Source: Streptomyces klenkii
GTDB lineage: Bacteria > Actinomycetota > Actinomycetes > Streptomycetales > Streptomycetaceae
Reading direction: 5' to 3'
NCBI RefSeq assembly: GCF_003626645.1
Contig: NZ_RBAM01000006.1
Location: 434,001 to 498,000 of the forward strand
Length of the DNA stretch: 64,000 nt
The stretch's first letter is position 1; every line of letters starts with the position of its first letter. Both the position numbers and the translations under genes were made by a program. The notes beneath the pieces are model-generated. The model saw only the letters and a program-made list of their open reading frames with translations, was not told the origin of the DNA and did not search any database. Shown in pieces: positions 48,931-58,428 of this stretch.

Positions 48931-50838
48931 TCAGAGCACGGCGCGGCCCGCCTCCTCGTGCGCCGCGGGAACGCCGCGGTCGGCTTGCAGGGCCCACAGC
49001 TCCCGGAAGAGGCCGGGTGCCTCGACCAGTTCGGCGAAGGTGCCCCGCTGGATGACGCGCCCGTGGTCGAGGACCACGATGCGGTCGGCGACGGCCACGT
49101 TGGCCAGGCGGTGGGTGACGAGGACGACGGCCCGCTCCTGGGCGACCTTGCGCAGCCCCGCGAAGATGCGGTGCTCGGCCCGGGCGTCCAGGGCGCTGGT
49201 GGGTTCGTCCATGACGAGCAGGCCGGCCGGGCGGTAGAAGGCGCGGGCGATGGCGATGCGCTGCCACTGGCCGCCGGAGAGCTCCACGCCGCCGAACCAC
49301 TCGCGGGCGAGGAGGGTGTCGAGCCCGCTGCGGAGCTCCTTGACGACTTCGTCGGCGCCGGCGTGCGCGGCGGCTTCGTGGACGGCGCCGTCCCCTTCGC
49401 GGGCCTGCCCGAGGGTGATGTTGTCGCGGGCGGACAGGGGCCAGCGGGCGAAGTCCTGCGGGACGACGGCGGTCTGCCGCCACAGCGCCTGCGGGTCGAA
49501 CTCGCCCGTGCCGGCGCCGTCCCACGTGACCTTGCCGCCGGTGGGCAGGTACAGCCCGGCCAGGAGCTTGCTGAGGGTGGTCTTGCCCGAGCCGTTCTCC
49601 CCCACCAGGGCCAGCACCTCGCCGCGCCGCACCTCCAGGCTGACGTCGTGCAGCGCCGGGCGTTCCGAGCCGGGATAGCAGAAGGTGAGGGACTCGGCCC
49701 GGACAGCCAGGGGGGACGGGGGTGCGAGCGTGCCGCGCCGCATCCGGTGGCCGCCGGCCTCGTCGATGAACTCGGCCCAGTCGTCGAGGTAGAGACCGGT
49801 GCGGAACAGGCGCGCGCCGTAGCTGACCATGCCCCGCAGGGACGAGCCGACCGAGCGCAGGGCGAAGACCGCCGTGCCGGCCGAGGCGAGCGACATGTGT
49901 CCCGTGCCGAGCAGGAGGGCCAGTGCCGCCCAGACCAGGCCGGAGGCGATCCCGCCGGCCACGGCGCCCGCGAGGGCGTACCGGGCGCCCTGGTGGACGG
50001 CCAGGTCGGTGGCGGTGTGGATGCGGTCGCTGATGGAGCGGTAGCGGCCGAGAAGGAAGCCGGCCATGGTGCCCGAGCGCAGCTGGTCGGCGAAGACCTT
50101 GTCGGTGACGTGCCAGCGCAGGTGGCTGAGCACCCGGCGGTCCGCGCTCAGCGCGCGGGAGGTCTGGTAGTGGACGCGCGCGGCCTTCACGCTCGCGATG
50201 CCCTGGGGGAGGGTGGCGAGCAGCAGGAGCGGCAGCAGGGCCGGGTGCAGGAGCGTGACCACGCCGGCGGCGGCGACGAGCGAGGCGAGGCAGGCCATGA
50301 GGTCCTGGGACTCGGTCAGCAGGTCCTGGGCGACGTCGGCGCCGCGGTCCGCGGCCTCGCGCTTGTCGTTGAAGCCGGGGTGGTCGTAGGCCGCGAGCTC
50401 GGCGTTGATGGCCGCGTCGAGCATGTGCAGCTCGGCTTCGCGGGAGATGCGGGGTGCCAGCCGGCTGGAGATGTTGCTGACGGCGATGGCGAGCAGGGCC
50501 CGGGTCCCGGCGGCGCCGGCGAGGAGGCAGATGGAGGGCAGGGCGTCCATGAGCCGGTCCTGCATGTGGCCCGAGGTGATGAGGGCCGTGATGGTGCTGC
50601 TGGTGGCGAGCAGGCCGAAGGCCTCGAAGGCGCCGGACAGCAGCTGGCAGGCGAGGAGGGCCAGGACGGCGCGTCTGTCCACGTGCCAGGCGAGGCCGAG
50701 TGCCTTGCGGACGAGCCGGGGCAGGCGCCGGCCCATCGCGCGGGCGGTGAGCGGGCTCTTCTGGAAGGCGGTCAGGGTCGGGGAGCGGAAGCGTAATTCC
50801 TCGTGTACCTCGGAGGTCTCGGTGGTTTCGGCGGACAA
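48931..50838 (-). CDS. ABC exporter, fused permease and ATPase
   Basis: About 635 aa from TTG 50838, which has AAGGGG at good spacing; an open frame extends upstream without a site. Six transmembrane helices in the first half (VLALLACQLLSGAFEAFG, LVWAALALLL). The nucleotide-binding domain has GENGSGKT (Walker A), LSGGQWQRIAIARA (signature), LLVMDEPTSALD (Walker B) and VTHRLANV. It resembles half-size lipid, peptide or glycolipid exporters. It lies between a serine hydrolase gene in the same direction and a divergent protease gene. No substrate can be inferred. Confidence 0.88.
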   Translation of the reverse strand: MSAETTETSEVHEELRFRSPTLTAFQKSPLTARAMGRRLPRLVRKALGLAWHVDRRAVLALLACQLLSGAFEAFGLLATSSTITALITSGHMQDRLMDALPSICLLAGAAGTRALLAIAVSNISSRLAPRISREAELHMLDAAINAELAAYDHPGFNDKREAADRGADVAQDLLTESQDLMACLASLVAAAGVVTLLHPALLPLLLLATLPQGIASVKAARVHYQTSRALSADRRVLSHLRWHVTDKVFADQLRSGTMAGFLLGRYRSISDRIHTATDLAVHQGARYALAGAVAGGIASGLVWAALALLLGTGHMSLASAGTAVFALRSVGSSLRGMVSYGARLFRTGLYLDDWAEFIDEAGGHRMRRGTLAPPSPLAVRAESLTFCYPGSERPALHDVSLEVRRGEVLALVGENGSGKTTLSKLLAGLYLPTGGKVTWDGAGTGEFDPQALWRQTAVVPQDFARWPLSARDNITLGQAREGDGAVHEAAAHAGADEVVKELRSGLDTLLAREWFGGVELSGGQWQRIAIARAFYRPAGLLVMDEPTSALDARAEHRIFAGLRKVAQERAVVLVTHRLANVAVADRIVVLDHGRVIQRGTFAELVEAPGLFRELWALQADRGVPAAHEEAGRAVL

Positions 50839-51128
50839 CGTGAATCCCCTTGGTCGCGGGTGGTGACGGCCTGGTTTCCGAAGGTGATCGTGTGCACGAT
50901 GGCGCATGGCGCGCACGCGATACGGGTGAACGCCCTTAATCCACTCGAACGGGGTCCTTCTGACTCCCCGTCATGCATCGTCGGCGCCTCACGCTTGACG
51001 CGCCCCTGTCAATAGTCGGGTTCTCGTGGCACCCTGCCCACGCACCCCCAGTCCGTCCGCTCGCCGTCAACTCGCCTTATCCGTACCGCAGAAGGAGCAC
51101 GCGGAACGAGCATGTGGAAGGAGTACGA

Positions 51129-52115
51129 GTGAGACGATCCCGACGTACGACCGCAGGTGTGCTGCTGGCCGCCTGCGCCCTGGTCACCGCGGGCACGCAG
51201 GCCGCGGCGGCCGGAACCGCCCCGGGCCGGGCCGCGGCGCCCGCCGTGCACACCGCGGCCGCCGCACCCGCGGACCGGCAGGCCGTCAGCGACTACTGGA
51301 CCCCCGAGCGGATGCGCGCCGCCGCACCGCTCGACCTGCCCGCCGCGGCCCCCGGCGCGCCCGCCGCGCCGGTCGCCCGGGGTGAGGTCCGTACGGTCGC
51401 CGCCACCGCCCCGGCAGCCGGGTCCCCCGCCGCCTTCCCGCAGCAGGGCGGGCCGTGGACCGGCGGAGGCGCCGTCGTGAAGACCTCGGGCCGGGTGTTC
51501 TTCACCATGCAGGGCCGCAACGCCTCCTGCTCGGGCGACGCCGTCACCAGCAGCAACGGCAGCACCGTGATCACGGCCGGGCACTGCGTCAAGTACCAGG
51601 GCAACTGGCACACCAACTGGACCTTCGTCCCCGGCTACCACGACGGTCAGACGCCCTACGGCACCTGGGCCGCCACCAAGACGCTCTCCACGCCCCAGTG
51701 GGTGGCAAGCGAAGACATGAACTACGACGTCGGCATCGCGGTCGTCGCCCCGCTCGGCGGCAAGCGGCTCGGCGACACCGTGGGCGGTCAGGGCGTGCAG
51801 TTCAACGGCCCCTACAACAAGCCCATGTACTCCTTCGGGTTCCCCGCGGCGGCCCCGTACGACGGCACCAAGCTCATCCACTGCAGCGGGAACTCCACCA
51901 AGGACTTCCTGCTCACCAAGGACCACGGGCTGAGCTGCAACATGACCGGCGGCTCCAGCGGCGGCCCCTGGTTCGCGTCGTTCGACGAGGCCACCGGCAC
52001 CGGCCTGCAAGCGTCGGTGAACAGCTTCGGGTACACGTTCCTGCCGAACACGATGTTCGGCCCGTACTTCGGCGACGAGGTCAAGGCCCTCTACGAACAG
52101 GCGCAGACGAGCTGA
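51129..52115 (+). CDS. Secreted trypsin-like serine protease
   Basis: This encodes 328 aa from GTG 51129, with GGAAGGAG 5-6 bases upstream. The signal peptide ends near residue 28 (TQAAAAG) and an Ala/Pro-rich pro-segment runs to about residue 110. Triad: His in TVITAGHCVKY, Asp in EDMNYDVGIAVVAP and Ser in MTGGSSGGPW. Paired Cys fit the chymotrypsin fold with one or two disulfides. A glutamyl-endopeptidase-like enzyme is possible. Extracellular protein degradation is likely. A strong hairpin terminator follows. Confidence 0.9.
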   Translation: MRRSRRTTAGVLLAACALVTAGTQAAAAGTAPGRAAAPAVHTAAAAPADRQAVSDYWTPERMRAAAPLDLPAAAPGAPAAPVARGEVRTVAATAPAAGSPAAFPQQGGPWTGGGAVVKTSGRVFFTMQGRNASCSGDAVTSSNGSTVITAGHCVKYQGNWHTNWTFVPGYHDGQTPYGTWAATKTLSTPQWVASEDMNYDVGIAVVAPLGGKRLGDTVGGQGVQFNGPYNKPMYSFGFPAAAPYDGTKLIHCSGNSTKDFLLTKDHGLSCNMTGGSSGGPWFASFDEATGTGLQASVNSFGYTFLPNTMFGPYFGDEVKALYEQAQTS

Positions 52116-52136
52116 CGGGTGCACCCGGACAGCGGA

Positions 52137-52166
52137 CAGGGCCCCCGCCGTCCGGCGGAGGCCCTG
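52137..52166. terminator. Strong hairpin between the protease gene and tRNA-Lys
   Basis: CAGGGCC-CCCGCC-GTCC-GGCGG-A-GGCCCTG forms a nearly perfect stem of about 13 bp. It can stop transcription from both the plus-strand protease and the minus-strand tRNA. Confidence 0.7.
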
Positions 52167-52174
52167 CTCTCCAG

Positions 52175-52248
52175 TGCGCCACCAGGGACTCGAACCCCGG
52201 ACCTGCTGATTAAGAGTCAGCCGCTCTAACCAACTGAGCTAGCGGCGC
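52175..52248 (-). tRNA. tRNA-Lys (anticodon CTT)
   Basis: This 74-nt gene reads GCGCCGC at the 5' acceptor and GTGGCGC-A at the 3' end. The D-loop is AGCTCAGTTGG-type and the anticodon stem CTGA-CTCTTAA-TCAG carries anticodon CTT. The T-arm has GGTTCGAGTCC. CCA is not encoded. It is transcribed toward the terminator at 52166. The pairing is complete in all four stems apart from a G-T pair in the acceptor. Confidence 0.95.
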
Positions 52249-52258
52249 GAAAGAAATA

Positions 52259-52666
52259 CTACCTTACGAGTGAAGGTGTCAGGTTCACCCGTAGGAGTCC
52301 CGCTCTGAGGGCGGCGATCTCGCCGAAGGCTCCCCGGGTCAGGTCGATGCAGCGGCGCACGTCCCGCGGCCCCCTGTCGTTAATCCGCACCAGGACCGAG
52401 TCGCCCGTCCCGGCGTTCGTGACGCGTACGCGGGTACCGAACGGCAGGTCGCGGCTCGCGGCCGTCATCGCCTCCGGGTCGAACGGCTCGCCGCTGGCGG
52501 TGGGCCAGCCGTCGAGCTGCTCCTCCGGCGCGCCGTACCACGACGCGATGCAGCTGCGCGGAGCCCCGCCGCCGTCGGCGCGGGCCGGCAGGGCGGCCGA
52601 GGGGGCCAGGGCCGCGGCCAGCGCGACAACGGCCGTCGCGCGGCCGGGCGACCGGGGGTGCGTCAT
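52259..52666 (-). CDS. RlpA-like double-psi beta-barrel protein
   Basis: This encodes 135 aa from ATG 52666 (AGGAGC upstream). Signal peptide (TAVVALAAALAPSAALPARA), then CIASWYGAPEEQLDGWPTASGEPFDP, DLPFGTRVRVTN, GDSVLVRINDRGP and RRCIDLTRGAFGEIA. This is the complete RlpA/expansin-like double-psi barrel with the catalytic Asp in NDRGP and two Cys for one disulfide. Such proteins bind and may cleave denuded peptidoglycan. It is encoded just upstream (minus strand) of the tRNA-Lys gene. Confidence 0.85.
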   Translation of the reverse strand: MTHPRSPGRATAVVALAAALAPSAALPARADGGGAPRSCIASWYGAPEEQLDGWPTASGEPFDPEAMTAASRDLPFGTRVRVTNAGTGDSVLVRINDRGPRDVRRCIDLTRGAFGEIAALRAGLLRVNLTPSLVR

Positions 52667-52787
52667 GGCCTGCGCTCCTGCCGCTCGCGGGTGTGGTGAA
52701 TCGTGACCGTTCCCGGCGGATTCCACTCCTCACCACGCACCGGAACAGCCGATCGGCCGCAGGGGCCCCACAGTGGTGGAGCGCGAA

Positions 52788-54512
52788 TCAGTGGGTTCCC
52801 GGGCGCAGGAAGCGGCGTAGTTTCTGCAAGGGCCAGGTGTTGATGACGTCGTCCTTCGTCAGCCAGCCGCGCTGGGCCGTGCCCACGCCGTAGCGCATGT
52901 ACGGCAGGTGGGTCACCGAGTGGGCGTCCGTGCTGATCGCAAACTTCACGCCGTAGCGCTTGGCGCGCAGGACGTCCTCGTCGCACAGGTCCAGCCGCTG
53001 CGGGTGGGAGTTGATCTCCAGGGCCGTGCCGGTGCGGGCGCAGGCCTCGAAGACCGCGTCGAAGTCGGCGTCGATGCCGGGGCGCTTGCCGATCTGACGG
53101 GTGGTGGGGTGGCCGATGACCGCCACGTGCGGGTTCTCGCAGGCGCGGATCAGCCGGCGGGTCAGTTCCTCGCGGCTCTGGTTGAAGTGGGAGTGGACGG
53201 AGGCCACGCACAGGTCGAAGCCGGCCAGGAAGTCGTCCGGCCAGTCCAGGTCGCCGCCGGGGCCGATGTTCAGCTCCGTGCCGTGCAGGAGCCGCATCCG
53301 CCGGTGCTTGCCGTCCAGGGCCCGGACCTGCTCCCGCTGGGCGAGGATCTTGGCGTCCGTCATGCGCTGCATGTACAGGTTCGGGGCGTGGTCCGTGACG
53401 GCGTAGTACGTGTAGCCCCGGCGGGCCGCGGCGGCGACCATCTCCTCCAGCGGGGCGACGCCGTCCGTGAGGTCGGTGTGGGTGTGCAGGTCGCCGCGGA
53501 TGTCGTCCTCGGTCACGAGCTCCGGCAGCTCGTCGCGCAGCCCGGCGGCGATCTCGCCGCGGTCCTCCCGCAGGGTGGGCGGGATCCAGGGCAGGCCGAG
53601 GCGGGCGTAGATCTCCTCCTCGGTCGCCGAGACGATCTTCTTGCCGCTCTTGACGTGGAAGAGGCCGTACTCGGACAGCTTGTACTTGTGGCGGACGGCG
53701 AGCTCGCGGATGCGGATGTTGTGCGCTTTGGAGCCGGTGAAGTACAGCAGGCCCGCTCCCCACGCGTCCGGCGGCAGGACGCGCAGGTCGACTTGGAGGC
53801 CCTTCGTCGTGCGGATGGAGGTCTTCTTCTCGCCGTGGGCGATGACCTCGGCGGTGACCGGGAGCGCGGTGAAGGCCTCCATCAGCGGGGCGGAGCGGTC
53901 GGCGGCGACGAGGATGTCGACGTCGCCGATGGTCTCGCGCATCCGGCGCAGCGATCCGGCGTAGGCGCACCGCTCGCACCCGGCCACGCCGGAGAGCTCG
54001 GCGGTGATCTGTTCGGCGGCGTCCGTGGCGGCGTCGATGAGGATGCGGCCGCCGGCCTGCTGCAACAGCGCGATGCCGTGCAGGATGTTCTCCTCGGTGC
54101 GGGCGCCGAAGCCCTTGAGGTCGCGGAGCTTGTGCTCGTGGAGGGCGTCGAGGAGCTGGTCGACGGAGGAGATGTGCAGTTCCTCGTAGAGGACCATGGC
54201 CTTCTTGGGGCCGAGCATGGGGATGGAGATCAGCTCGCGCACGCCGGCGGGGATGACCGTCCGGGCCTCTTCGATCATGGAGACGCGGCCGGTGCTCAGG
54301 TATTCGAGGACCTTCTCGGCGATGGACTTGCCGACGCCGGGGATGTCGAGGAGGCCCTTGAGGTCGAGGCGGGAGACGTCGGCGTGGTGGCCGCCGATCG
54401 CGCGGGCGGCCTTCTCGTAGGCGCGCGCCTTGTAGGCGTCGCCGCCGGAGATGGTGACGAGGTCGGCGTACTCCTGTAGCAGCGCCTCGACCTCTTCGTT
54501 GGGCCGGGCCAT
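52788..54512 (-). CDS. polX: DNA polymerase X family protein with PHP domain
   Basis: This encodes 574 aa from ATG 54512. N-terminal helix-hairpin-helix segments (LLDIPGVGKSIAEKVLEYL; LISIPMLGPKKAMVLYEEL). The palm has GSLRRMRETIGDVDILV, the two metal Asps. The C-terminal PHP phosphoesterase domain has DLHTHTDLTDG, DHAPN, SVHSHFNQS, GHPTTR and ISTDAHSV. This is the bacterial PolX architecture: gap-filling polymerase plus 3'-5' exonuclease/AP endonuclease in base-excision repair. It is divergent from the CapA-like gene. Confidence 0.92.
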   Translation of the reverse strand: MARPNEEVEALLQEYADLVTISGGDAYKARAYEKAARAIGGHHADVSRLDLKGLLDIPGVGKSIAEKVLEYLSTGRVSMIEEARTVIPAGVRELISIPMLGPKKAMVLYEELHISSVDQLLDALHEHKLRDLKGFGARTEENILHGIALLQQAGGRILIDAATDAAEQITAELSGVAGCERCAYAGSLRRMRETIGDVDILVAADRSAPLMEAFTALPVTAEVIAHGEKKTSIRTTKGLQVDLRVLPPDAWGAGLLYFTGSKAHNIRIRELAVRHKYKLSEYGLFHVKSGKKIVSATEEEIYARLGLPWIPPTLREDRGEIAAGLRDELPELVTEDDIRGDLHTHTDLTDGVAPLEEMVAAAARRGYTYYAVTDHAPNLYMQRMTDAKILAQREQVRALDGKHRRMRLLHGTELNIGPGGDLDWPDDFLAGFDLCVASVHSHFNQSREELTRRLIRACENPHVAVIGHPTTRQIGKRPGIDADFDAVFEACARTGTALEINSHPQRLDLCDEDVLRAKRYGVKFAISTDAHSVTHLPYMRYGVGTAQRGWLTKDDVINTWPLQKLRRFLRPGTH

Positions 54513-54631
54513 GGGTCTGCTGTTCCCCCTGAGGCCCCAGCCCACACATTCCTCAGGAAATACCACTATTTCTACAATGGGGAGCAGGAGAGACAGGGGG
54601 CGCGGCCGGGCCCGCGGGAGGTGGTTGAACC

Positions 54632-55621
54632 GTGAAACTCGCACTCGCCGGTGACACCATGCTGGGCCGGGAGGTCGCCCGGCGGCTCGCCACCGACCCG
54701 CCGGAGAGCCTGTTCGACGACGGCGTGGTGGCCGTCGCGCGCGAGGCCGACGTCTTCGTCCTCAACCTGGAGTGCGCGGTCTCCGCGCGCGGCGAGCGGT
54801 GGCGGGACCCGTTCAAGCCGTTCTTCTTCCGGGCGCCGCCCGTGGCCGTGCGGGCCCTCCAGCACCTCGGGGTGACCTGCGTGAACCTGGCCAACAACCA
54901 CGCCCTGGACTACGGGCCCGAGGCCCTGCTCGACACCGTCCGCCACCTCGCCGACGCGGGAATCGCCTGGACCGGGGCCGGCCGGGACGGGGAGGCCGCG
55001 CGGCGGCCCGCGGTCGTCGAGCGCGGCGGGCTGCGGCTGGGCGTCGTCGGGGTCACCGACCACCCGCGCGACTTCGCCGCGGGCCCGGACCGGCCGGGCG
55101 TCGCCCACGTGGACTTGGAGACCGGCGCCCCGGCCTGGCTGCTCCGGACCATCACGGGCCTCGCCACGGATGCCACTGACGCCACAGACGCCGCGGACGT
55201 CACGCTCGTCACCCCGCACTGGGGCCCGAACATGACCCGGGGGCCCGCCGCGTACATCCGCCGCGCCGCGCAGGAGTTCCTCGCCGCGGGCGCCACCCTC
55301 GTCGCCGGGCACTCCGCACACGTCTTCCACGGGGTCGCGGACCGGGTGCTCTACGACCTCGGGGACTTCGTCGACGACTACGCGACGGACGACGAGCTCC
55401 GCAACGACCTGGGCCTGCTCTTCCTCGTCACTTTCGACGGCGCCCGCCCCGTCCGCGTGGAGGCGGTGCCGCTGGCGCTCGACTTCTGCCGCACGCGGCT
55501 CGCGGACGCGGCCGAAGCCCGGTGGATCGCCCGCAGGTTCCGCGAGGCCTGCGCCGCCTTCGGTACGGAGGTGACGGAGGAGGACGGCCGTCTCGTGGTG
55601 GAGTGGCGCGGGGCGGAGTGA
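54632..55621 (+). CDS. CapA-family metallophosphatase-like protein
   Basis: This encodes 329 aa from GTG 54632 (GGGAGG upstream). PGA_cap domain: LALAGDTMLGREVA, VFVLNLECAVS, NLANNHALDYG, VGVTDHP, LVTPHWGPNM and GATLVAGHSAHVFHG. These are the metal-binding Asp, Asn and His residues of the calcineurin-like superfamily. CapA proteins take part in poly-gamma-glutamate export, but many actinobacterial homologues occur without capB/capC, as here. Substrate unknown. Confidence 0.88.
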   Translation: MKLALAGDTMLGREVARRLATDPPESLFDDGVVAVAREADVFVLNLECAVSARGERWRDPFKPFFFRAPPVAVRALQHLGVTCVNLANNHALDYGPEALLDTVRHLADAGIAWTGAGRDGEAARRPAVVERGGLRLGVVGVTDHPRDFAAGPDRPGVAHVDLETGAPAWLLRTITGLATDATDATDAADVTLVTPHWGPNMTRGPAAYIRRAAQEFLAAGATLVAGHSAHVFHGVADRVLYDLGDFVDDYATDDELRNDLGLLFLVTFDGARPVRVEAVPLALDFCRTRLADAAEARWIARRFREACAAFGTEVTEEDGRLVVEWRGAE

Positions 55622-55681
55622 CGCGGAGCGACTTGGCAGAGTTCCTGCTTCCGCCGGAGCCCGCGCCCTACCATCGGGCGG

Positions 55682-56146
55682 GTGAGCGCTCCCCCGCCCC
55701 CGCTGGCCGCCCGCGTCTACTTCACCGCCGAGACCGCTGAGGAGCAGCGCGCGGCGCTGACCGACGGCCTGACGGGGCTGGGAGTCACCCCGTACAGCGC
55801 GACGCTGGACGCCCTCCGGAGCGAGGCGCTCACCTGGCTGGTCCTCGTCGTGCTGCCGCTCAGCGGCTTCCTCCAGAACGTCGGGCAGATCCTCGCCCAG
55901 GACGCCTGCACGGCGCTGAAGCGGGTGCTCGGCGGCGCGTTGCGCCACTCCCGCGGCGAACCTCCCGTGCCGGCCGCGCCTCCCGTGCCGCCGCCGCTCC
56001 TGCTGGAGGACGAGCGCTCGGGCGCCCGGATCGTCATCGACGCGGACCTGCCGGTGGCCGCGTACCAGCAGCTCCTGGAGCTGGACCTGGGCTCCTGCGA
56101 GGGCCGGACACTGTCCTACGACCGGACGCGGGGCCGCTGGCACTGA
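55682..56146 (+). CDS. Hypothetical protein
   Basis: This encodes 154 aa from GTG 55682. Order: RVYFTAETAEEQRAALTDGL, a hydrophobic segment (ALTWLVLVVLPLSGFLQNVG), a Pro-rich linker and a short C-terminal alpha/beta tail (LLELDLGSCEGRTLSYDR). I recognise no family. It lies 60 bp after the CapA-like gene on the same strand, so the two may be co-transcribed. Confidence 0.55.
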   Translation: MSAPPPPLAARVYFTAETAEEQRAALTDGLTGLGVTPYSATLDALRSEALTWLVLVVLPLSGFLQNVGQILAQDACTALKRVLGGALRHSRGEPPVPAAPPVPPPLLLEDERSGARIVIDADLPVAAYQQLLELDLGSCEGRTLSYDRTRGRWH

Positions 56147-56330
56147 GGCCGGGCCGCGGGGCCGGCCGCACGCGCCCATCCCGCCCCACCCCTCCCTTTC
56201 TCGGCCCCCGTCCGCTACGTTCGCCTCGCGTACCGCCCTCCGTCACGCCGGCGACACGGCCCCTTCCCCGGCGCTCGCTGCTCTTGGAACTACCGGTTCT
56301 CGTCCCGACTCCCAAGAGGTCCTCACACAC

Positions 56331-58388
56331 ATGCCAGAACTCAACCGGCGGCGGTTTCTCCAGATCGCCGGCGCGACCGCGGGCTTCGCGGCCCTGTCGG
56401 GCAGCATCGAGCGCGCCGCAGCCATCCCCGCCCGCCGCCGTGCCGGCACCATCCAGGACGTCGAGCACATCGTCGTCCTGATGCAGGAGAATCGTTCCTT
56501 CGACCACTACTTCGGCACCCTGAAGGGCGTGCGCGGCTTCGGCGACCCGCGCCCGGTGTCCCTGCCCAGCGGCAAGCCGGTGTGGTACCAGTCGGACGGT
56601 TCCAAGGAGGTGCCGCCCTACCACCCGGACGCCGAGAACCTCGGCATGCAGTTCATCGCGGGCCTCAACCACGACTGGCAGGGCGGCCACAAGGCCTGGA
56701 ACCAGGGCCGGTACGACCAGTGGCTGCCCGCCAAGGGCACCGGCACGATGGCCTACCTGACGCGCAAGGACATCCCGTTCCACTACGCGCTGGCCGACGC
56801 GTTCACCGTGTGCGACGCGTACCACTGCTCGTTCATCGGGGCCACCGACCCCAACCGCTACTACATGTGGACGGGGCACACCGGCAACGACGGCAAGGGC
56901 GGCGGCCCCGTCCTCGGCAACGAGGAGGCGGGCTACGACTGGACGACGTACCCGGAGCGGCTGGAGAAGGCCGGCGTCTCCTGGAAGATCTACCAGGACG
57001 AGGGCGACGGCCTCGACAAGGCGGGCTCCTGGGGCTGGATCGAGGACGCGTACCGCGGCAACTACGGCGACAACTCGCTCCTCTACTTCAACAACTTCCG
57101 CAACGCCAAGCCCGGTGAGCCCCTCTACGAGAAGGCCCGCACCGGCACGAACGTGAAGAAGGGCGGCGGCTACTTCGACGTCCTCAAGGCGGACGTCAAG
57201 GCGGGCAAGCTGCCGCAGATCTCCTGGATCGCCGCGCCGGAGGCCTTCTCCGAGCACCCGAACTGGCCGGTCAACTACGGCGCCTGGTACATCGCCCAGG
57301 TGCTGGACGCGCTCACCTCGAACCCCGAGGTGTGGAGCAGGACGGCCCTGTTCATCACGTACGACGAGAACGACGGCTACTTCGACCACGTCCTGCCGCC
57401 GTTCCCGCCCGCCGGCGCCGACCGGGGCGCCTCCACGGTGGATGCCTCTCTCGACGTCTTCGGCGGCAACGCCCGCTACGGCGCGGGCCCCTACGGGCTG
57501 GGGCAGCGCGTGCCCATGCTCGTGGTCTCGCCGTGGAGCACCGGCGGCTTCGTGTGCTCGGAGGTCTTCGACCACACCTCGGTCATCCGCTTCATGGAGC
57601 AGCGCTTCGGCGTGCGCGAGCCCAACATCTCGCCGTGGCGCCGCGCGATCTGCGGCGACCTCACGTCGGCCTTCGACTTCGGCCTCCGCGACCCGCACCC
57701 GGCCTCCCTGCCGGACACCGCGGCCTACGAGCCGCCGGACCGCAAGCGCCACCCCGACTACGTGCCGAAGCCGCCCGCGGCCCCCTCCCTTCCCGTGCAG
57801 GAGAAGGGCTCGCGGCCCACCCGCCCGCTGCCGTACGCGCCGCTGGTGGACGGCTCCGCGACCCCGTCCACCGGGCGGTTCACGCTCACGTTCGGCGGCG
57901 GCGACAAGGCCGGCGTGTGCTTCACCGTCACCTCGGGCAACCGGACGGACGGCCCGTGGACGTACACGGCGGGCGCCGGCCGGCAGCTCTCGGACACCTG
58001 GAACACCGCCTACTCCAAGGGCACGTACGACCTGTCGGTGTTCGGCCCGAACGGCTTCCTGCGCACCTTCCGCGGGCCGGGCAAGGCCGCGGGCCCGGAG
58101 GTGACCGCCCGTCACAACGGCCGCACCGGCGGGCTCACGCTGACGATGACGAACGCGGGCGCCAAGGCCTGCAAGCTGACCGTCACCGACGCCTACAGCG
58201 GGGGGAAGCAGACCTTCCAGGTGCCCGCGGGAGGGCAACTGGTCCATGCTGTGGACCTGCACCGCAGCAAGCGCTGGTACGACCTGACCGTCGTCTCCGA
58301 CACGGACGGCACGTACCTGCGCCGCTTCGCGGGGCACGTCGAGACCGGCGGGACCGGGGTGAGCGACCCCGCGATCCGCGCGGCGTAG
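56331..58388 (+). CDS. Phosphocholine-type phospholipase C, Tat-secreted
   Basis: This encodes 685 aa. A twin-arginine signal (NRRRFLQIAGATAGFAAL) leads a phosphoesterase domain with HIVVLMQENRSFDHYFGTL (metal and nucleophile region), NRYYMWTGHTG, TYDENDGYFDHV and VVSPWSTGGFV, as in Pseudomonas PlcH/PlcN and actinobacterial PLCs (PF04185). Two C-terminal immunoglobulin-like domains (FTLTFGGGDKAGVCFTV; LTLTMTNAGAKACKLTV) follow. It hydrolyses phosphatidylcholine or sphingomyelin outside the cell, a phosphate-scavenging role in Streptomyces. It is a stand-alone gene. Confidence 0.92.
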   Translation: MPELNRRRFLQIAGATAGFAALSGSIERAAAIPARRRAGTIQDVEHIVVLMQENRSFDHYFGTLKGVRGFGDPRPVSLPSGKPVWYQSDGSKEVPPYHPDAENLGMQFIAGLNHDWQGGHKAWNQGRYDQWLPAKGTGTMAYLTRKDIPFHYALADAFTVCDAYHCSFIGATDPNRYYMWTGHTGNDGKGGGPVLGNEEAGYDWTTYPERLEKAGVSWKIYQDEGDGLDKAGSWGWIEDAYRGNYGDNSLLYFNNFRNAKPGEPLYEKARTGTNVKKGGGYFDVLKADVKAGKLPQISWIAAPEAFSEHPNWPVNYGAWYIAQVLDALTSNPEVWSRTALFITYDENDGYFDHVLPPFPPAGADRGASTVDASLDVFGGNARYGAGPYGLGQRVPMLVVSPWSTGGFVCSEVFDHTSVIRFMEQRFGVREPNISPWRRAICGDLTSAFDFGLRDPHPASLPDTAAYEPPDRKRHPDYVPKPPAAPSLPVQEKGSRPTRPLPYAPLVDGSATPSTGRFTLTFGGGDKAGVCFTVTSGNRTDGPWTYTAGAGRQLSDTWNTAYSKGTYDLSVFGPNGFLRTFRGPGKAAGPEVTARHNGRTGGLTLTMTNAGAKACKLTVTDAYSGGKQTFQVPAGGQLVHAVDLHRSKRWYDLTVVSDTDGTYLRRFAGHVETGGTGVSDPAIRAA

Positions 58389-58428
58389 CAGGCACGGCGT
58401 AGCAGGACGCGGAAAGGCGGAGGACGGG

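Noticed and set aside
52175..52248. tRNA-Lys as an integration site for a genomic island
   Set aside because: I could find no second copy of the tRNA 3' end and no integrase in the window.
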